Below, in pieces: positions 48,321-57,597 of a stretch of 64,000 nt of DNA. Location: assembly GCA_943787675.1 (NCBI GenBank), contig CALSNK010000017.1:1-64000 (forward strand), given 5' to 3'. This stretch comes from an uncultured Pseudomonadales bacterium (GTDB lineage Bacteria; Pseudomonadota; Gammaproteobacteria; Pseudomonadales; Porticoccaceae). Under the pieces are notes generated by a model. The model was not told the origin of the DNA. It was given only the letters and a program-made list of their open reading frames with translations, and did not search any database. Made by a program: the position numbers and the translations under genes. Positions within the stretch are counted from its first letter, which is position 1, and every line of letters begins with the position of its first letter.

Positions 48321-48930
48321 TACTCCGTTGCCCGCGTCACGATTTTCAAATTTTCGCCTGCATCGGGAACCCGCCTGGCGACAACTATTGTCGGACAGTG
48401 ATAGATCGGTCCCCCAGCATTGGCGCGGTTGGTTATCTGATACCGGCTCGTTAACCCAAAGACTTCTGCACGCCAGTGCGGGAGAATTTAGCGTGCAGGT
48501 ACTCAACCAGAGTGTGCAGTTGCCCAGATTGTCCGAGATGCGCGCTCTAGCATTGCCACCGCGGAGACTCGCCTTAATCCGAGAAGTTATTTTGTTTGGC
48601 AGTGGTCAGCCCTGGGTCTATGCCCGCAGTGTTATTCCGTTGAGCACCCTAACCGGGCGCTTGCGAAAACTGCGCCATCTCGATAGTCGCCCACTGGGTG
48701 CGTTATTATTTAGCGATCCAAGTATGAGCCGTGAGCCTGTCGAGGTGGCGTGCATCTCTTCCAGCAATGCCCAGCTGCCGACCGCGCTCACTGAAATAAC
48801 CTCCGCATTATGGGGGCGACGTTCAGTGTTTCGTCTCGACCAAAAACCCTTATTAGTCAGTGAGATATTTTTACCTGCCTTTAAACCGTACAATCAAAAC
48901 CCTAACATTGGATTTTCACGGCAGCCTTAA
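48310..48930 (+). CDS. ubiC: Chorismate pyruvate-lyase
   Basis: Converts chorismate to 4-hydroxybenzoate, the first ubiquinone-specific step. The ATG at 48310 (MEPNTPLPA) gives 206 residues. UbiC features are REVILFGSGQPWVYARSVIP and the C-terminal LLVSEIFLP. It is followed by ubiA four bases later, the usual pairing. Confidence 0.93.
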   Translation: MEPNTPLPASRFSNFRLHREPAWRQLLSDSDRSVPQHWRGWLSDTGSLTQRLLHASAGEFSVQVLNQSVQLPRLSEMRALALPPRRLALIREVILFGSGQPWVYARSVIPLSTLTGRLRKLRHLDSRPLGALLFSDPSMSREPVEVACISSSNAQLPTALTEITSALWGRRSVFRLDQKPLLVSEIFLPAFKPYNQNPNIGFSRQP

Positions 48931-48934
48931 GCAG

Positions 48935-49813
48935 ATGACTCACACCGCTAATCCCAGTAAACCGGCTAACCGATGGTTGCGACTCATGCGCCTCGACCGG
49001 CCTGTAGGCACCTACCTTTTATTGTGGCCGACATTCTGGGCGCTTTGGTTTGCAGGCGAGGGCAGTCCATCCTTTGCCAACCTAATTATTTTCACTCTGG
49101 GCGTGGTGTCTATGCGTGCAGCAGGCTGTGTGATAAATGATTATGCAGACCGTAATGTGGATGGGAGTGTTGAGCGCACTAAGCATCGGCCGCTCCCCGC
49201 GGGAGAGATTCAGCCTCGACAGGCTCTGATTTTATTTGTGTTTTTACTGTTGCTGTCATTGGCGCTGGTGCTGATGACCAACCCACTGACCATTATGCTG
49301 TCATTGGGTGGCCTGGCTCTGGCAGCCACCTATCCCTTTTTAAAGCGCGTTACTCACCTGCCTCAGCTGGGTTTAGGTGCGGCCTGGGCCTGGGCTGTAC
49401 CCATGGCATTTGCTGCCGAGCGGGGAGAACTACCAGTAACCCTGTGGTTGGTTTTTGCCGCGGTCATCCTATGGACCGTCGCCTTTGATACCTATTACGC
49501 CATGGTTGATCGAGAGGATGATTTAAAGGTGGGTATTAAATCCACGGCCATATTATTTGCCCAATATGATTTATTGATCATTGGGCTGTTGCAGCTGTTA
49601 GCGCTCATTTTATTGTTACTGGCCGGATTAGAGTTTGGTCGCAGCTGGTTTTATGGTGCTGGCCTAGTCGCAGCCGGGCTGTACTTTGTAAATCAGCATG
49701 TGCAGGCACGGGGCCGCGATCGCGACGCCTGCTTTCAGTCCTTCTTAAATAACCACCGAGTGGGTATGGTCATTTTCATTGGTCTAGCTCTGGATTATTT
49801 ACTGCTGCCTTAA
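48935..49813 (+). CDS. ubiA: 4-hydroxybenzoate octaprenyltransferase
   Basis: Membrane prenyltransferase that attaches the polyprenyl tail to 4-hydroxybenzoate. The ATG at 48935 (MTHTANPSKPANRW) gives 292 residues. Both Asp-rich motifs are present: NDYADRNVD and DREDDLKVGIKS. About eight hydrophobic helices. UbiC-UbiA supply the first steps of ubiquinone synthesis. Confidence 0.97.
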   Translation: MTHTANPSKPANRWLRLMRLDRPVGTYLLLWPTFWALWFAGEGSPSFANLIIFTLGVVSMRAAGCVINDYADRNVDGSVERTKHRPLPAGEIQPRQALILFVFLLLLSLALVLMTNPLTIMLSLGGLALAATYPFLKRVTHLPQLGLGAAWAWAVPMAFAAERGELPVTLWLVFAAVILWTVAFDTYYAMVDREDDLKVGIKSTAILFAQYDLLIIGLLQLLALILLLLAGLEFGRSWFYGAGLVAAGLYFVNQHVQARGRDRDACFQSFLNNHRVGMVIFIGLALDYLLLP

Positions 49814-49817
49814 ACGA

Positions 49818-50411
49818 CTAAATTTTTTGCCATACTAATAATCGATTATTAGCAGGCATGGCATTGTCTTCCAGAAGTACTAATTCGGCCGCCAGTGCCA
49901 GATGATTAATATCGTGAAACTCTCGAATACCCTGATGGGGAAACTGCTGCTGTAGTTGTTGGTCAAACTGCACATTACTCTGGGCATCCAGCTCCCCCTG
50001 GTATTTCATCGGGCCATAAAGACAAAATATCCCATTACTTAACAGTCGATCACCGACACCAGCAAACATAGCAACCACAGCATCCCAGGGCATTATATGG
50101 GCGGTATTGGCAGAATAGATTCCATCATAGGCACTGGTTGGCCAGGGGTCAGTGAGCACATTCAAGGGGATGGGAGCCAGTAGATTAGGGGAGGGACATT
50201 CACCGATCCACTGATCGATACCCCCGTGGTACTGAACCTGATCACTTGTCTGCCAAGTCAGGTGCGGCATTTTACTGGCGAACCAAACAGCATGCTGGCC
50301 GGTGCCACTGCCGATTTCGAGAATATTTCTTTTGTCCGCAAAGACCCGCTCTAGAATCCCAGAAATCGGGCCGCGATTATTGATGCAGGCTTGTGAAAAG
50401 GGCTTATCCAT
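49818..50411 (-). CDS. DUF938 SAM-dependent methyltransferase-like protein
   Basis: The start at ATG 50411 gives MDKPFSQACINNRGPI, the usual DUF938 beginning (197 residues); an upstream ATG at 50471 would overlap yaaA. The SAM loop ILEIGSGTGQHAVWFA and HIMPWDAV are visible. Substrate unknown. It is 25 bp downstream of yaaA on the same strand. Confidence 0.88.
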   Translation of the reverse strand: MDKPFSQACINNRGPISGILERVFADKRNILEIGSGTGQHAVWFASKMPHLTWQTSDQVQYHGGIDQWIGECPSPNLLAPIPLNVLTDPWPTSAYDGIYSANTAHIMPWDAVVAMFAGVGDRLLSNGIFCLYGPMKYQGELDAQSNVQFDQQLQQQFPHQGIREFHDINHLALAAELVLLEDNAMPANNRLLVWQKI

Positions 50412-50436
50412 ATGCCATCCAAACTCGTTAAAAAAT

Positions 50437-51204
50437 CTAACCGCGGGTGAAAACCCATTTGTCGCCTTCACTCATTGCGGCATTAAAGCTATAGCCGTCG
50501 GAGTCAAACCCCTTGATTTTTTCAACATCAGTAATTTTTTTCTTGATGATGTAAGCGCTCATTAGGCCGCGCGCTTTCTTGGCATAAAAGCTGATGATTT
50601 TGTATTTATCATCTTTTTTGTCCATAAACTGAGGGCTGATAATCTGGCCCTTGATATCTTTCGTCTGCACCGACTTAAAGTACTCATTAGAGGCCAGATT
50701 CAGGAGCACTGGGGTTTTGCCCACAAGCACCTTATTGATTTCATCGGTGATGATAGTGCCCCAGAACTTATACAGGTCATTGCCTCTGGCATTACTGTAC
50801 TTGGTACCCATCTCAAGGCGATAGGGCTGCATTAAATCTAGGGGCCGCAATAGACCATAGAGCCCAGAAAGAATACGCAGATTGTCCTGTGCCCAGGCAA
50901 GTTCGCCAGCGCTCATACTTTGCGCATCTAGGCCCTGATAAACATCGCCTTTAAAGGCCAGTACCGCTTGCCGAGCATTTTTTTCGTTAAATGGCGTGCG
51001 CCACTCTTGAAAACGCTCATAGTTAAGTGCGCCCAACTTATCGCTGAGCCCCATCAGAGCGCAGACATCTTGTGGTGAAAGGGTTTTAAGTCCCTTTAGT
51101 AATTCCTTTGCATGGCTTAGAAGTTCTGGCTGAGTATGGGCCTGAGGCTCAACTGTACTGCTGTAATCGAGCTTTTTGGCGGGGGAAATAACAGTCAACA
51201 TCAT
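50437..51204 (-). CDS. yaaA: Peroxide stress protein YaaA
   Basis: YaaA (DUF328) proteins lower free iron and damage under peroxide stress in E. coli. The 255 residues start MLTVISPAKKLDY and contain FKGDVYQGLDA, LSGLYGLLRPLDLMQPYRLEMG and LASNEYFKSV. Length matches E. coli (258). Confidence 0.96.
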   Translation of the reverse strand: MMLTVISPAKKLDYSSTVEPQAHTQPELLSHAKELLKGLKTLSPQDVCALMGLSDKLGALNYERFQEWRTPFNEKNARQAVLAFKGDVYQGLDAQSMSAGELAWAQDNLRILSGLYGLLRPLDLMQPYRLEMGTKYSNARGNDLYKFWGTIITDEINKVLVGKTPVLLNLASNEYFKSVQTKDIKGQIISPQFMDKKDDKYKIISFYAKKARGLMSAYIIKKKITDVEKIKGFDSDGYSFNAAMSEGDKWVFTRG

Positions 51205-51296
51205 TTAAATTTGCCATTTTGTGGATATTCGGTGCATTTAGTGCTGTCATTATAGCAACCTATAGGCGGTTTAGAGATACAAAAAGGAGTAACAAA

Positions 51297-52838
51297 ATGG
51301 TCCTCAGAATCAACCTGCTATCCACGGCTTTATTTGCTGCAGTTCTGTGCTTGCAAGGCTGCTCGGTCAACCCGGTTACCGGTAAAAACGAACTGTCTTT
51401 TATGTCGCCTCAGCAGGAGATAGCGGTCGGCGAAAAAAACTATCAGCCCTCGCGGCAGTCCCAGGGCGGGGATTATTACCTCGATGCCAAGCTACAGACC
51501 TATGTGGCTGGCGTCGGCAAAAAACTAGCGGCCGTTAGCGACAAGCCGGACCTGCCCTACGAATTTGTGGTGTTGAATAATTCTGTGCCCAATGCCTGGG
51601 CGCTGCCCGGAGGAAAAATTGCCATAAACCGAGGCCTGCTGGTGCACTTAGAAGACGAATCTCAGCTGGCAGCGGTGTTGGCCCACGAAATTGTCCATGC
51701 CGCTGCTCGTCATGGTGCATCACAGATGACCCGTGGCACATTGGGCAGCATCGGTATTGCTGCCATAGGCATAGGCACCGCGGGCCGTGATGGTGCCCAG
51801 CTCTATGGTATGGCATCCCAGATCGGAGCCGCGGCCTGGATGGCCAAATATGGTCGGGATGACGAATTGGAGTCTGATTATTACGGTATGAACTACATGG
51901 CCAAAGCCGGTTACGAGCCCCAGGGTGCTGTGGAATTACAGCAAACCTTTGTCAAACTCAGTGAAGGGCCACAGGCGGATTTTCTCAGTGGTTTATTTGC
52001 CAGCCACCCGCCGTCTATAAAACGGGTCCAGGCCAATATCGCCAAGGCTCAAACGTTGCCGCGGGGCCTGCGGTATAAGGCGCGCTATCAGGCGGCAATT
52101 AGTCAGCTCAACAAAGATGCCGGTGCCTATGAGGCGGAAAAATTGGCGATTGCCGCGCTGAAGAAAAAAGACGGAAAAGCCGCCTTAAACGAACTTGATA
52201 AAGCCATTGCAATCCAGCCTCGAGAAGCCTCATTTTGGGAATTGCGTGGCCATGCCTGGAAGCTGACTGATAATAGTAGCAATGCCGAAAAGGCTTTCAC
52301 CACGGCGATAGATAAGAACCCAAAACATTTCAGTCCCTATTTGGCGCGGGGAATTTTGCGCCATGAGCGCGGGCAAAAAGATCTTGGATTGGCGGATATA
52401 AAGCGCAGCTATGCATTATTACCGACGCCCGCAGCGAGCTATTATCTGGGTCAGTCGGCGATGGCTAGCAGGCAGTATCAGCAGGCGGCAGGATATTTTA
52501 AGCAGGCCAGTGCGGCCGGTGGTGAACTGGGGGCACTGTCTCAAAAGCAGCTAATAGCTGTGCGCTTAGAGCTTGAACCTCAGTCATTTTTAAGTGCACG
52601 GTTATCATTAACTGCAGAGGGCTATCTGCTGGTCACCACCAAAAACAACAGTCCGGTAAGTATGGCTGGGGTTCAGTTGCAGTTATCGGTTTCAGGCACG
52701 GGCCAGCGGTTAATGTTGCCGCAAATATTGCGCGCGGGTCGTGAACTTAGAATCAGTACAGGCATTGGTCCTATTACAGATTCCGCTGAGGCATCCAAGT
52801 ATCGTGTGCGAGTGGTGTCGGCAAGAGCGCTTAAATAA
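51297..52838 (+). CDS. M48 metalloprotease lipoprotein with TPR repeats
   Basis: Probable outer-membrane or periplasmic quality-control protease. The start at ATG 51297 has an AAAGGAG site. The lipobox LQGC (about 14-17) follows a signal peptide. The M48 domain has HEIVHAAARH with the HEXXH zinc site and the third ligand in DELESDYYG. TPR-like repeats follow (about 285-430), then a beta-rich C-terminal part (about 440-513). The layout resembles BepA/YfgC plus an extra C-terminal domain. Confidence 0.9.
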   Translation: MVLRINLLSTALFAAVLCLQGCSVNPVTGKNELSFMSPQQEIAVGEKNYQPSRQSQGGDYYLDAKLQTYVAGVGKKLAAVSDKPDLPYEFVVLNNSVPNAWALPGGKIAINRGLLVHLEDESQLAAVLAHEIVHAAARHGASQMTRGTLGSIGIAAIGIGTAGRDGAQLYGMASQIGAAAWMAKYGRDDELESDYYGMNYMAKAGYEPQGAVELQQTFVKLSEGPQADFLSGLFASHPPSIKRVQANIAKAQTLPRGLRYKARYQAAISQLNKDAGAYEAEKLAIAALKKKDGKAALNELDKAIAIQPREASFWELRGHAWKLTDNSSNAEKAFTTAIDKNPKHFSPYLARGILRHERGQKDLGLADIKRSYALLPTPAASYYLGQSAMASRQYQQAAGYFKQASAAGGELGALSQKQLIAVRLELEPQSFLSARLSLTAEGYLLVTTKNNSPVSMAGVQLQLSVSGTGQRLMLPQILRAGRELRISTGIGPITDSAEASKYRVRVVSARALK

Positions 52839-52974
52839 AAGATTATTTGGCGTCACGGGTCAGATATGCATAAACTAGAGCCTTAGTAAGTAGCTTGAAA
52901 AGCTGAGTATAAAAATCAGCAAGCAAAACCACAGATGATCAATAAAAATTAGATTGCAGACAGGAGGGAGAGAA

Positions 52975-53220
52975 ATGGCACAGCCAAACAAAAAGCCGCC
53001 TTGCGCCGTGTGCAAATTAGTTCGCACCTATTTTTTGGTCGCAGTGCCAATACTTTTTATGCTTTATATGAAGCCTGAGATGTCCCTGCTTAAAGGTATC
53101 GCCCTCACCGATGTCTTCGCCACGGTGATAGGCGTGATGTTTGTTATTACTATCCTGTGGAAAGCCTATCAGGAGTTTTGGAAACCAAAACGTGACGCAG
53201 CCAAAAAAAACCGGCCCTGA
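52975..53220 (+). CDS. Small membrane protein, unknown
   Basis: An 81-residue protein with a strong ribosome site (AGGAGGGAG). A CAVCK motif (about 10-14) precedes two hydrophobic helices (about 20-36 and 46-64) and a basic C-terminus. I do not recognise the family. Its end overlaps the next gene by 29 bases, which suggests translational coupling. Confidence 0.7.
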   Translation: MAQPNKKPPCAVCKLVRTYFLVAVPILFMLYMKPEMSLLKGIALTDVFATVIGVMFVITILWKAYQEFWKPKRDAAKKNRP

Positions 53221-53377
53221 TTGCTGGGCCTGTAAATATTTCAAAATAACCCATGATCCGAAACGGCCCTATGGCTGCGAGTCTATGGGGTTTAAATCTA
53301 AGATGCTTCCCAGTATGGAAGTCGTTCGGGTGCACGGTGAGGCATGCCTGAGTTTTTCTCCAAAGCCCCCCCGCTAG
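53192..53377 (+). CDS. Small four-cysteine protein, conserved type
   Basis: A GTG start at 53192 gives 61 residues. The core reads DCWACKYFKITHDPKRPYGC, then ESMGFKSKMLPSMEV and a final Cys in EACLSF. The CxxC plus two further Cys could bind zinc or an Fe-S cluster (inference). I recall similar short proteins (PYGCxxMGFKS) in other proteobacteria, with no known function. An upstream in-frame ATG at 53141 is less likely. Confidence 0.72.
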   Translation: MTQPKKTGPDCWACKYFKITHDPKRPYGCESMGFKSKMLPSMEVVRVHGEACLSFSPKPPR

Positions 53378-53392
53378 GTGACAATAACCCGC

Positions 53393-53980
53393 CTAGTCTT
53401 GGACCAATAAAAAGGGCTGCTCCAGCATTCTTGCTTGGCGACAGGTTAGGCTGCCACTAAACGTATTGACCGAACATTTAAAGATATTCTGGTGCCAGCT
53501 ATCAGTAGAGGTCCAGTGATTGTTAGTCGCAGTGGAAGGGAACACATTTTCGTTCACCGCCGGACTAATGCAAGATGGCTCGATAATAGATTTCATTTCA
53601 TCATTGGTAGGCAGACGCCATTCAACACCAGACTTCTCTGAAAATTCTTTGGCGTATTCGGTGGCGTCATCCCAACTTAGATTAAGGGTGTCACCCTTAC
53701 AGCGAAAGTTAGAAAACCGCATGCCTGCGGCACATCTGTACCAGGTTGTACCCGTCTCAATATCTTTGGCGATGCCGGTGGTGTCGGTGACAAATTTGCC
53801 TTTGTCGCCTCGGGGTATGTAATCTGAGCATTTTTCAGCGACGCGATATCCGTCACAGCTGGCGAGCAAAAGCAGCATTGCCAAGGCCAACCCTACTGTA
53901 CTGATGGTGCGAAATAGACTGCTACCCGTGCCTCTAAGGCCTTTCTTCTGGGCAGTTTTCCCTAACATTTTATCATTCAC
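53393..53980 (-). CDS. DUF1566-like lipoprotein
   Basis: A GTG at 53980 has an AAAGGAGA site; 195 residues. A second ATG four codons later is also possible. A hydrophobic signal segment ends in LLLASC, a lipobox. The mature protein has GTTWYRCAAGMRF, LSWDDATEYAKEF and WRLPTNDEM, the pattern of DUF1566 (Lcl-like) domains, and several Cys that could form disulfides. Function unknown. The 338-bp region before pomA shows no other gene. Confidence 0.78.
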   Translation of the reverse strand: MNDKMLGKTAQKKGLRGTGSSLFRTISTVGLALAMLLLLASCDGYRVAEKCSDYIPRGDKGKFVTDTTGIAKDIETGTTWYRCAAGMRFSNFRCKGDTLNLSWDDATEYAKEFSEKSGVEWRLPTNDEMKSIIEPSCISPAVNENVFPSTATNNHWTSTDSWHQNIFKCSVNTFSGSLTCRQARMLEQPFLLVQD

Positions 53981-54318
53981 AGGCGATCTCCTTTTGCTGT
54001 ATCTAATGTGTTGGACTTGCAGAACATTTAAACGATCCCATTTCTCAAGACATTTTAACAATTAATTTATAGCGTCCTTGTCACCTAATACACTTTGTAC
54101 AAAGCATATCTTACCTTCGCAATGAATATATCGACAGCATGCAGAAAAAAATAAGTAACAGTGGCCGATTTGATATGATTAAACCCGTTTTAATCAATAT
54201 TGCATTGAACAGGCTTGCAGGCTCAATATTTACCCAATACTGTCGATCAGTAGAGAATAGAGAATTCGCTTGGCCAACATCCGAGCATCGTCATTATTTA
54301 CAGAGTTAAGGAAAGTTA

Positions 54319-55071
54319 ATGGATATCGCAACGATTGTAGGTTTGTTAGGCGCCTTTGGCATGATCATCATGGCTATTGACGACATAGGGGCATTTATTG
54401 ACACCTCATCCCTACTGATTGTAGTTGGCGGTTCTATCATGGTGGTGATGCTACGTTCGTCTTTGGGAGAGTTTTTGGGCGCCGTTGGGGTGTTAGCCAA
54501 AACCTTTAAAAACAAGCTTGAACCCCCCGAGACATTAATTGAGCAGATCGTAGAGCTGGCTACCATTGCTCGTAAAGATGGCATGATCGCTCTTGAAGGT
54601 CAGGAAATTGCCAATCCGTTTTTAGCCAAGGCAGTCGCCATGTTAGTGGACGGTGCCGATGCCACTATTATTAAAGGTTCTTTGGAAAGAGAGAAGGACA
54701 TGACCAAAATGCGCCATGATATGGGTGCAAAGATATTTTCTGCCTGGGGTGAGATTGCGCCAGCGATGGGCATGATCGGCACGCTGATTGGCTTGGTACA
54801 GATGTTGGGTAATATGTCAGATCCAAAGGCCATTGGCCCGGCGATGGCGGTTGCCCTATTAACAACGATGTACGGTGCGATTCTGGCCAATGTTTTCTGT
54901 TTGCCGATTGCCATGAAACTAGAGAATCAGGCAGATATTGAAGAATCCAACAACGAATTAATTATTGAAGGCATTCTATTTATTCAAGACGGTGGTAATC
55001 CTCGCGTACTGAGTGACTTCCTAGCCGCGTTCCTGAGTCCGAAAGCCCGCGCCAAACTAGTGCCGGCATAG
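54319..55071 (+). CDS. pomA: Flagellar motor stator protein, PomA/MotA type
   Basis: Inner-membrane stator subunit with four helices that, with the B subunit, converts ion flow to torque. The 250-residue length and sequence (MDIATIVGLLGAFG, PAMGMIGTLIGLVQML, GPAMAVALLTTMYGA) match Vibrio PomA rather than E. coli MotA (295), suggesting Na+ coupling. It is followed by two B-subunit genes at 14 and 21 bp. Confidence 0.93.
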   Translation: MDIATIVGLLGAFGMIIMAIDDIGAFIDTSSLLIVVGGSIMVVMLRSSLGEFLGAVGVLAKTFKNKLEPPETLIEQIVELATIARKDGMIALEGQEIANPFLAKAVAMLVDGADATIIKGSLEREKDMTKMRHDMGAKIFSAWGEIAPAMGMIGTLIGLVQMLGNMSDPKAIGPAMAVALLTTMYGAILANVFCLPIAMKLENQADIEESNNELIIEGILFIQDGGNPRVLSDFLAAFLSPKARAKLVPA

Positions 55072-55085
55072 GGTTCAGTTGACTA

Positions 55086-56330
55086 ATGGCTGAAGAGCAA
55101 ACAGCAACCGACGCGTCTGAAGAGGTGCTTGGGGAAGTCTCTGAAGAGACTATCGACGAGGAGCAGTCGGAAGGTGGAGGTGCGGCAAATAATGGCCCAC
55201 CATCCCCTGATGCCTGCCCGCCCTGTAAAGGCGGCGCCCCCGCCTGGATGGCGACCTTTGCCGATATGGCGACATTATTGATGGCGTTCTTTGTACTGCT
55301 GCTGTCATTTGCTGAGATGAATGTGCCCAAGTACAAGCAGATTGCAGGCTCCATGAAAGCAGCCTTTGGTGTAAAAAGGGTCGTGCCTGTTATCTCAATC
55401 CCCACCGCCCGAAGTCTCGTTAAACAAGAATTTACCCCGGCAGTCGCACAGCCTACTGTTCTTGACCGCAAGCGCCAGCGCTCGGAGGAAATGACCAAGA
55501 AAAATATCGTGGCCAAAACCGAAGAGAAACGATCTGACTTTAAAACCGAGCAGAGCTTTCGTAAGTTAGAGGAGACCTTGGCCGAAGAAATTGAGCAGGG
55601 TCAAGTTGTTGTGCGCCTTGAAGATGATCGCGTCATCGTCGAACTGCAGTCAGCACTCACTAGCGGTGGTAAAGGCATTAACAGTGACAGTAGCAAAAGT
55701 GGCGGCCCAATCAGTCAGGAGACTCTCGATATTGCCGCCAAGGTAATTGATGCCCAGGCCGATACCTCTACCGAAATTGAAGTGCGTAAACAGTCCCTCG
55801 CTCAGGGTGCTGACAACAGTGCAACGGATTCAGAAACCCCTGATCAAGACCAGTCGGGTAGCGGTCAGGCCAAAAATCAAAACATTGACGACCGACTACA
55901 GAAAATTCGCATGGACCTAGCCGCAGAAATTCAAAAGGGTCTGGCAGAAGTAGAGCGTGATGGCGACAGAATCATTGTGCGTCTCGCCAGCCAGGGATCC
56001 TTTGTCTCTGGCAGCGCCAACTTGCAGTCAGGCTTTATAAAATTACTGCGTCAGGTAGGCGATTCTCTGGCGGCGACTGAGGGCAAGGTTCGTGTTGAGG
56101 GCCATACCGACAATGTGCCGGTTGCCTTTAGCGAGCGCTTTAACTCCAACTGGGATCTTTCTGCTGCGAGGTCTGCCACGGTAGCGGACTTCTTTATTAA
56201 CAATTCTGGTTTCGCCCAAGAAAATATGTTGGTTGCTGGATTTGCTGATACCAAGCCTATTGCCCCGAATACTACCTCTGAGGGCCGCGCCCGCAACCGC
56301 CGTATCGAGGTAATTGTCGATGGTTCCTAA
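55086..56330 (+). CDS. pomB: Flagellar motor stator protein PomB/MotB, copy 1
   Basis: Stator B subunit anchoring to peptidoglycan. The 414 residues begin with an acidic N-terminus and CPPCKGG, then one membrane helix whose ion-carrying Asp lies in FADMATLLM. A long periplasmic linker contains two similar elements (about 155-190 and 270-305), and the OmpA-like domain has VEGHTDNVPVAFSERF and RARNRRIEV. Longer than Vibrio PomB by about 100 residues. Paralogous with the next gene. Confidence 0.92.
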   Translation: MAEEQTATDASEEVLGEVSEETIDEEQSEGGGAANNGPPSPDACPPCKGGAPAWMATFADMATLLMAFFVLLLSFAEMNVPKYKQIAGSMKAAFGVKRVVPVISIPTARSLVKQEFTPAVAQPTVLDRKRQRSEEMTKKNIVAKTEEKRSDFKTEQSFRKLEETLAEEIEQGQVVVRLEDDRVIVELQSALTSGGKGINSDSSKSGGPISQETLDIAAKVIDAQADTSTEIEVRKQSLAQGADNSATDSETPDQDQSGSGQAKNQNIDDRLQKIRMDLAAEIQKGLAEVERDGDRIIVRLASQGSFVSGSANLQSGFIKLLRQVGDSLAATEGKVRVEGHTDNVPVAFSERFNSNWDLSAARSATVADFFINNSGFAQENMLVAGFADTKPIAPNTTSEGRARNRRIEVIVDGS

Positions 56331-56351
56331 TAACCGGTTGGATAGAGCCTA

Positions 56352-57587
56352 ATGGCCGAAAATAAAATGGAAGATGCAACAGTCGCCGAGACCTCTGAGA
56401 TAGAAGAGGCGCCCCTGCCCGTTGTTGCACCAGAGCCAGAGGAAGAGGAAACTCCACCCCCGCCGCCCGAGCCCGAAGAACCGGCCCCGGAGCCCGATTG
56501 TCCGACCTGTAAAAGCGGCGCGCCCGCCTGGATGGCCACCTTTGCCGACATGGCGACATTGTTGATGGCCTTTTTTGTTCTACTGCTGTCCTTTGCTGAG
56601 ATGAACGTGCCCAAGTACAAAGAAGTCAGTGGCTCAATGAAAAATGCCTTTGGTGTGCAGCGTCTGGTGCCAGTGGTAGAGCCCCCCAAAGCTAAAAGTA
56701 TTATTGCCAAACAGTATAGGACCGCCAAGGTCGATCCCACATTGATGGATGTGATTCAAGAGCAGACCACCGACGAAGAACAGCCCATAGATCCGGTATT
56801 AAAGGATGCGACCAAGACACAGGACTCAGATACCAACGCAGATGTTCAGGTACTGCAAAAAGCCCTAGCTAAAGAAATTGCCGAAGGTAAGGTCAGTGTA
56901 CGGATTGAGAATAATAAGCTGGTGGTTCAGGTTGAATCAAAGGCTAAAACGGGCATCAATGGTGATGTCAGTGAAAGTAAAGCGGGCGCTCGGGTGGCCC
57001 AGAATGACCTAGAAGTGTACGCTAAAATTGCCTCCGCCCAGGCTCAGGTTGTCTCCCAGGTGCAGGTAGAGCAGGCGTCTCCAAACAATGTAGCCGATGG
57101 TCGATCCGGTGACAGCAATCAGAACAAAGAGCAGGCGATTGCCGACCAGTATCAAAAAATTCGTATGGAGCTCGCGAAAGAGATTACTGAAGGATTAGCG
57201 GAAGTTGAGCGCGATGGCGATAAAATTATTGTGCGTCTTGCCGAGCGCGGTTCCTTTGGTAGTGGTCTCGCAGATTTGCAGCCGAGCTTTAAGCCACTGT
57301 TAAATAAAGTGGGTAGCGCGATAAGCAAAGGCACCGGCCTGATTACTATTGAGGGCCACACAGACAATGTGCCCATGGCCTTCAGCGAACGGTTCCGCTC
57401 TAACTGGGATCTGTCCGCCGCGCGATCAGCGGCAGTGGCAGACTATTTGCTCAACAACTCCTCGGTATCCGACGGCCGAATTAATGTCACCGGTTCTGCT
57501 GACACCAAGCCTCTGGCCTCTAACGATACGCCAGAGGGGCGCTCTAAAAACCGCCGCATTGAAGTTATTATCAACAACGGCTCTTAA
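56352..57587 (+). CDS. Flagellar motor stator protein PomB/MotB, copy 2
   Basis: Second B subunit, 411 residues. The N-terminus is a Pro/Glu-rich acidic stretch and CPTCKSG; the membrane helix and following residues (35 positions from GAPAWMATF) are identical to copy 1, while the linker has diverged. The OmpA-like domain has IEGHTDNVPMAFSERF and RSKNRRIEV. The low-complexity N-terminus (PEEEETPPPPPEPEEPAPEP) differs from copy 1. Clear local duplication. Confidence 0.92.
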   Translation: MAENKMEDATVAETSEIEEAPLPVVAPEPEEEETPPPPPEPEEPAPEPDCPTCKSGAPAWMATFADMATLLMAFFVLLLSFAEMNVPKYKEVSGSMKNAFGVQRLVPVVEPPKAKSIIAKQYRTAKVDPTLMDVIQEQTTDEEQPIDPVLKDATKTQDSDTNADVQVLQKALAKEIAEGKVSVRIENNKLVVQVESKAKTGINGDVSESKAGARVAQNDLEVYAKIASAQAQVVSQVQVEQASPNNVADGRSGDSNQNKEQAIADQYQKIRMELAKEITEGLAEVERDGDKIIVRLAERGSFGSGLADLQPSFKPLLNKVGSAISKGTGLITIEGHTDNVPMAFSERFRSNWDLSAARSAAVADYLLNNSSVSDGRINVTGSADTKPLASNDTPEGRSKNRRIEVIINNGS

Positions 57588-57597
57588 CAGGCGAGGT

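Noticed and set aside
54145-54171. Sigma-28 promoter before pomA
   Set aside because: A GCCGATTT -10 is present, but the -35 at 11 bp is AAAAAAAT, only four of eight matches, and the site is 148 bp upstream.
54271-54288. TTGGCC...GAGC as a sigma-54 promoter before pomA
   Set aside because: The spacing between GG and GC is 11 rather than 10 and the TTGC element is absent.
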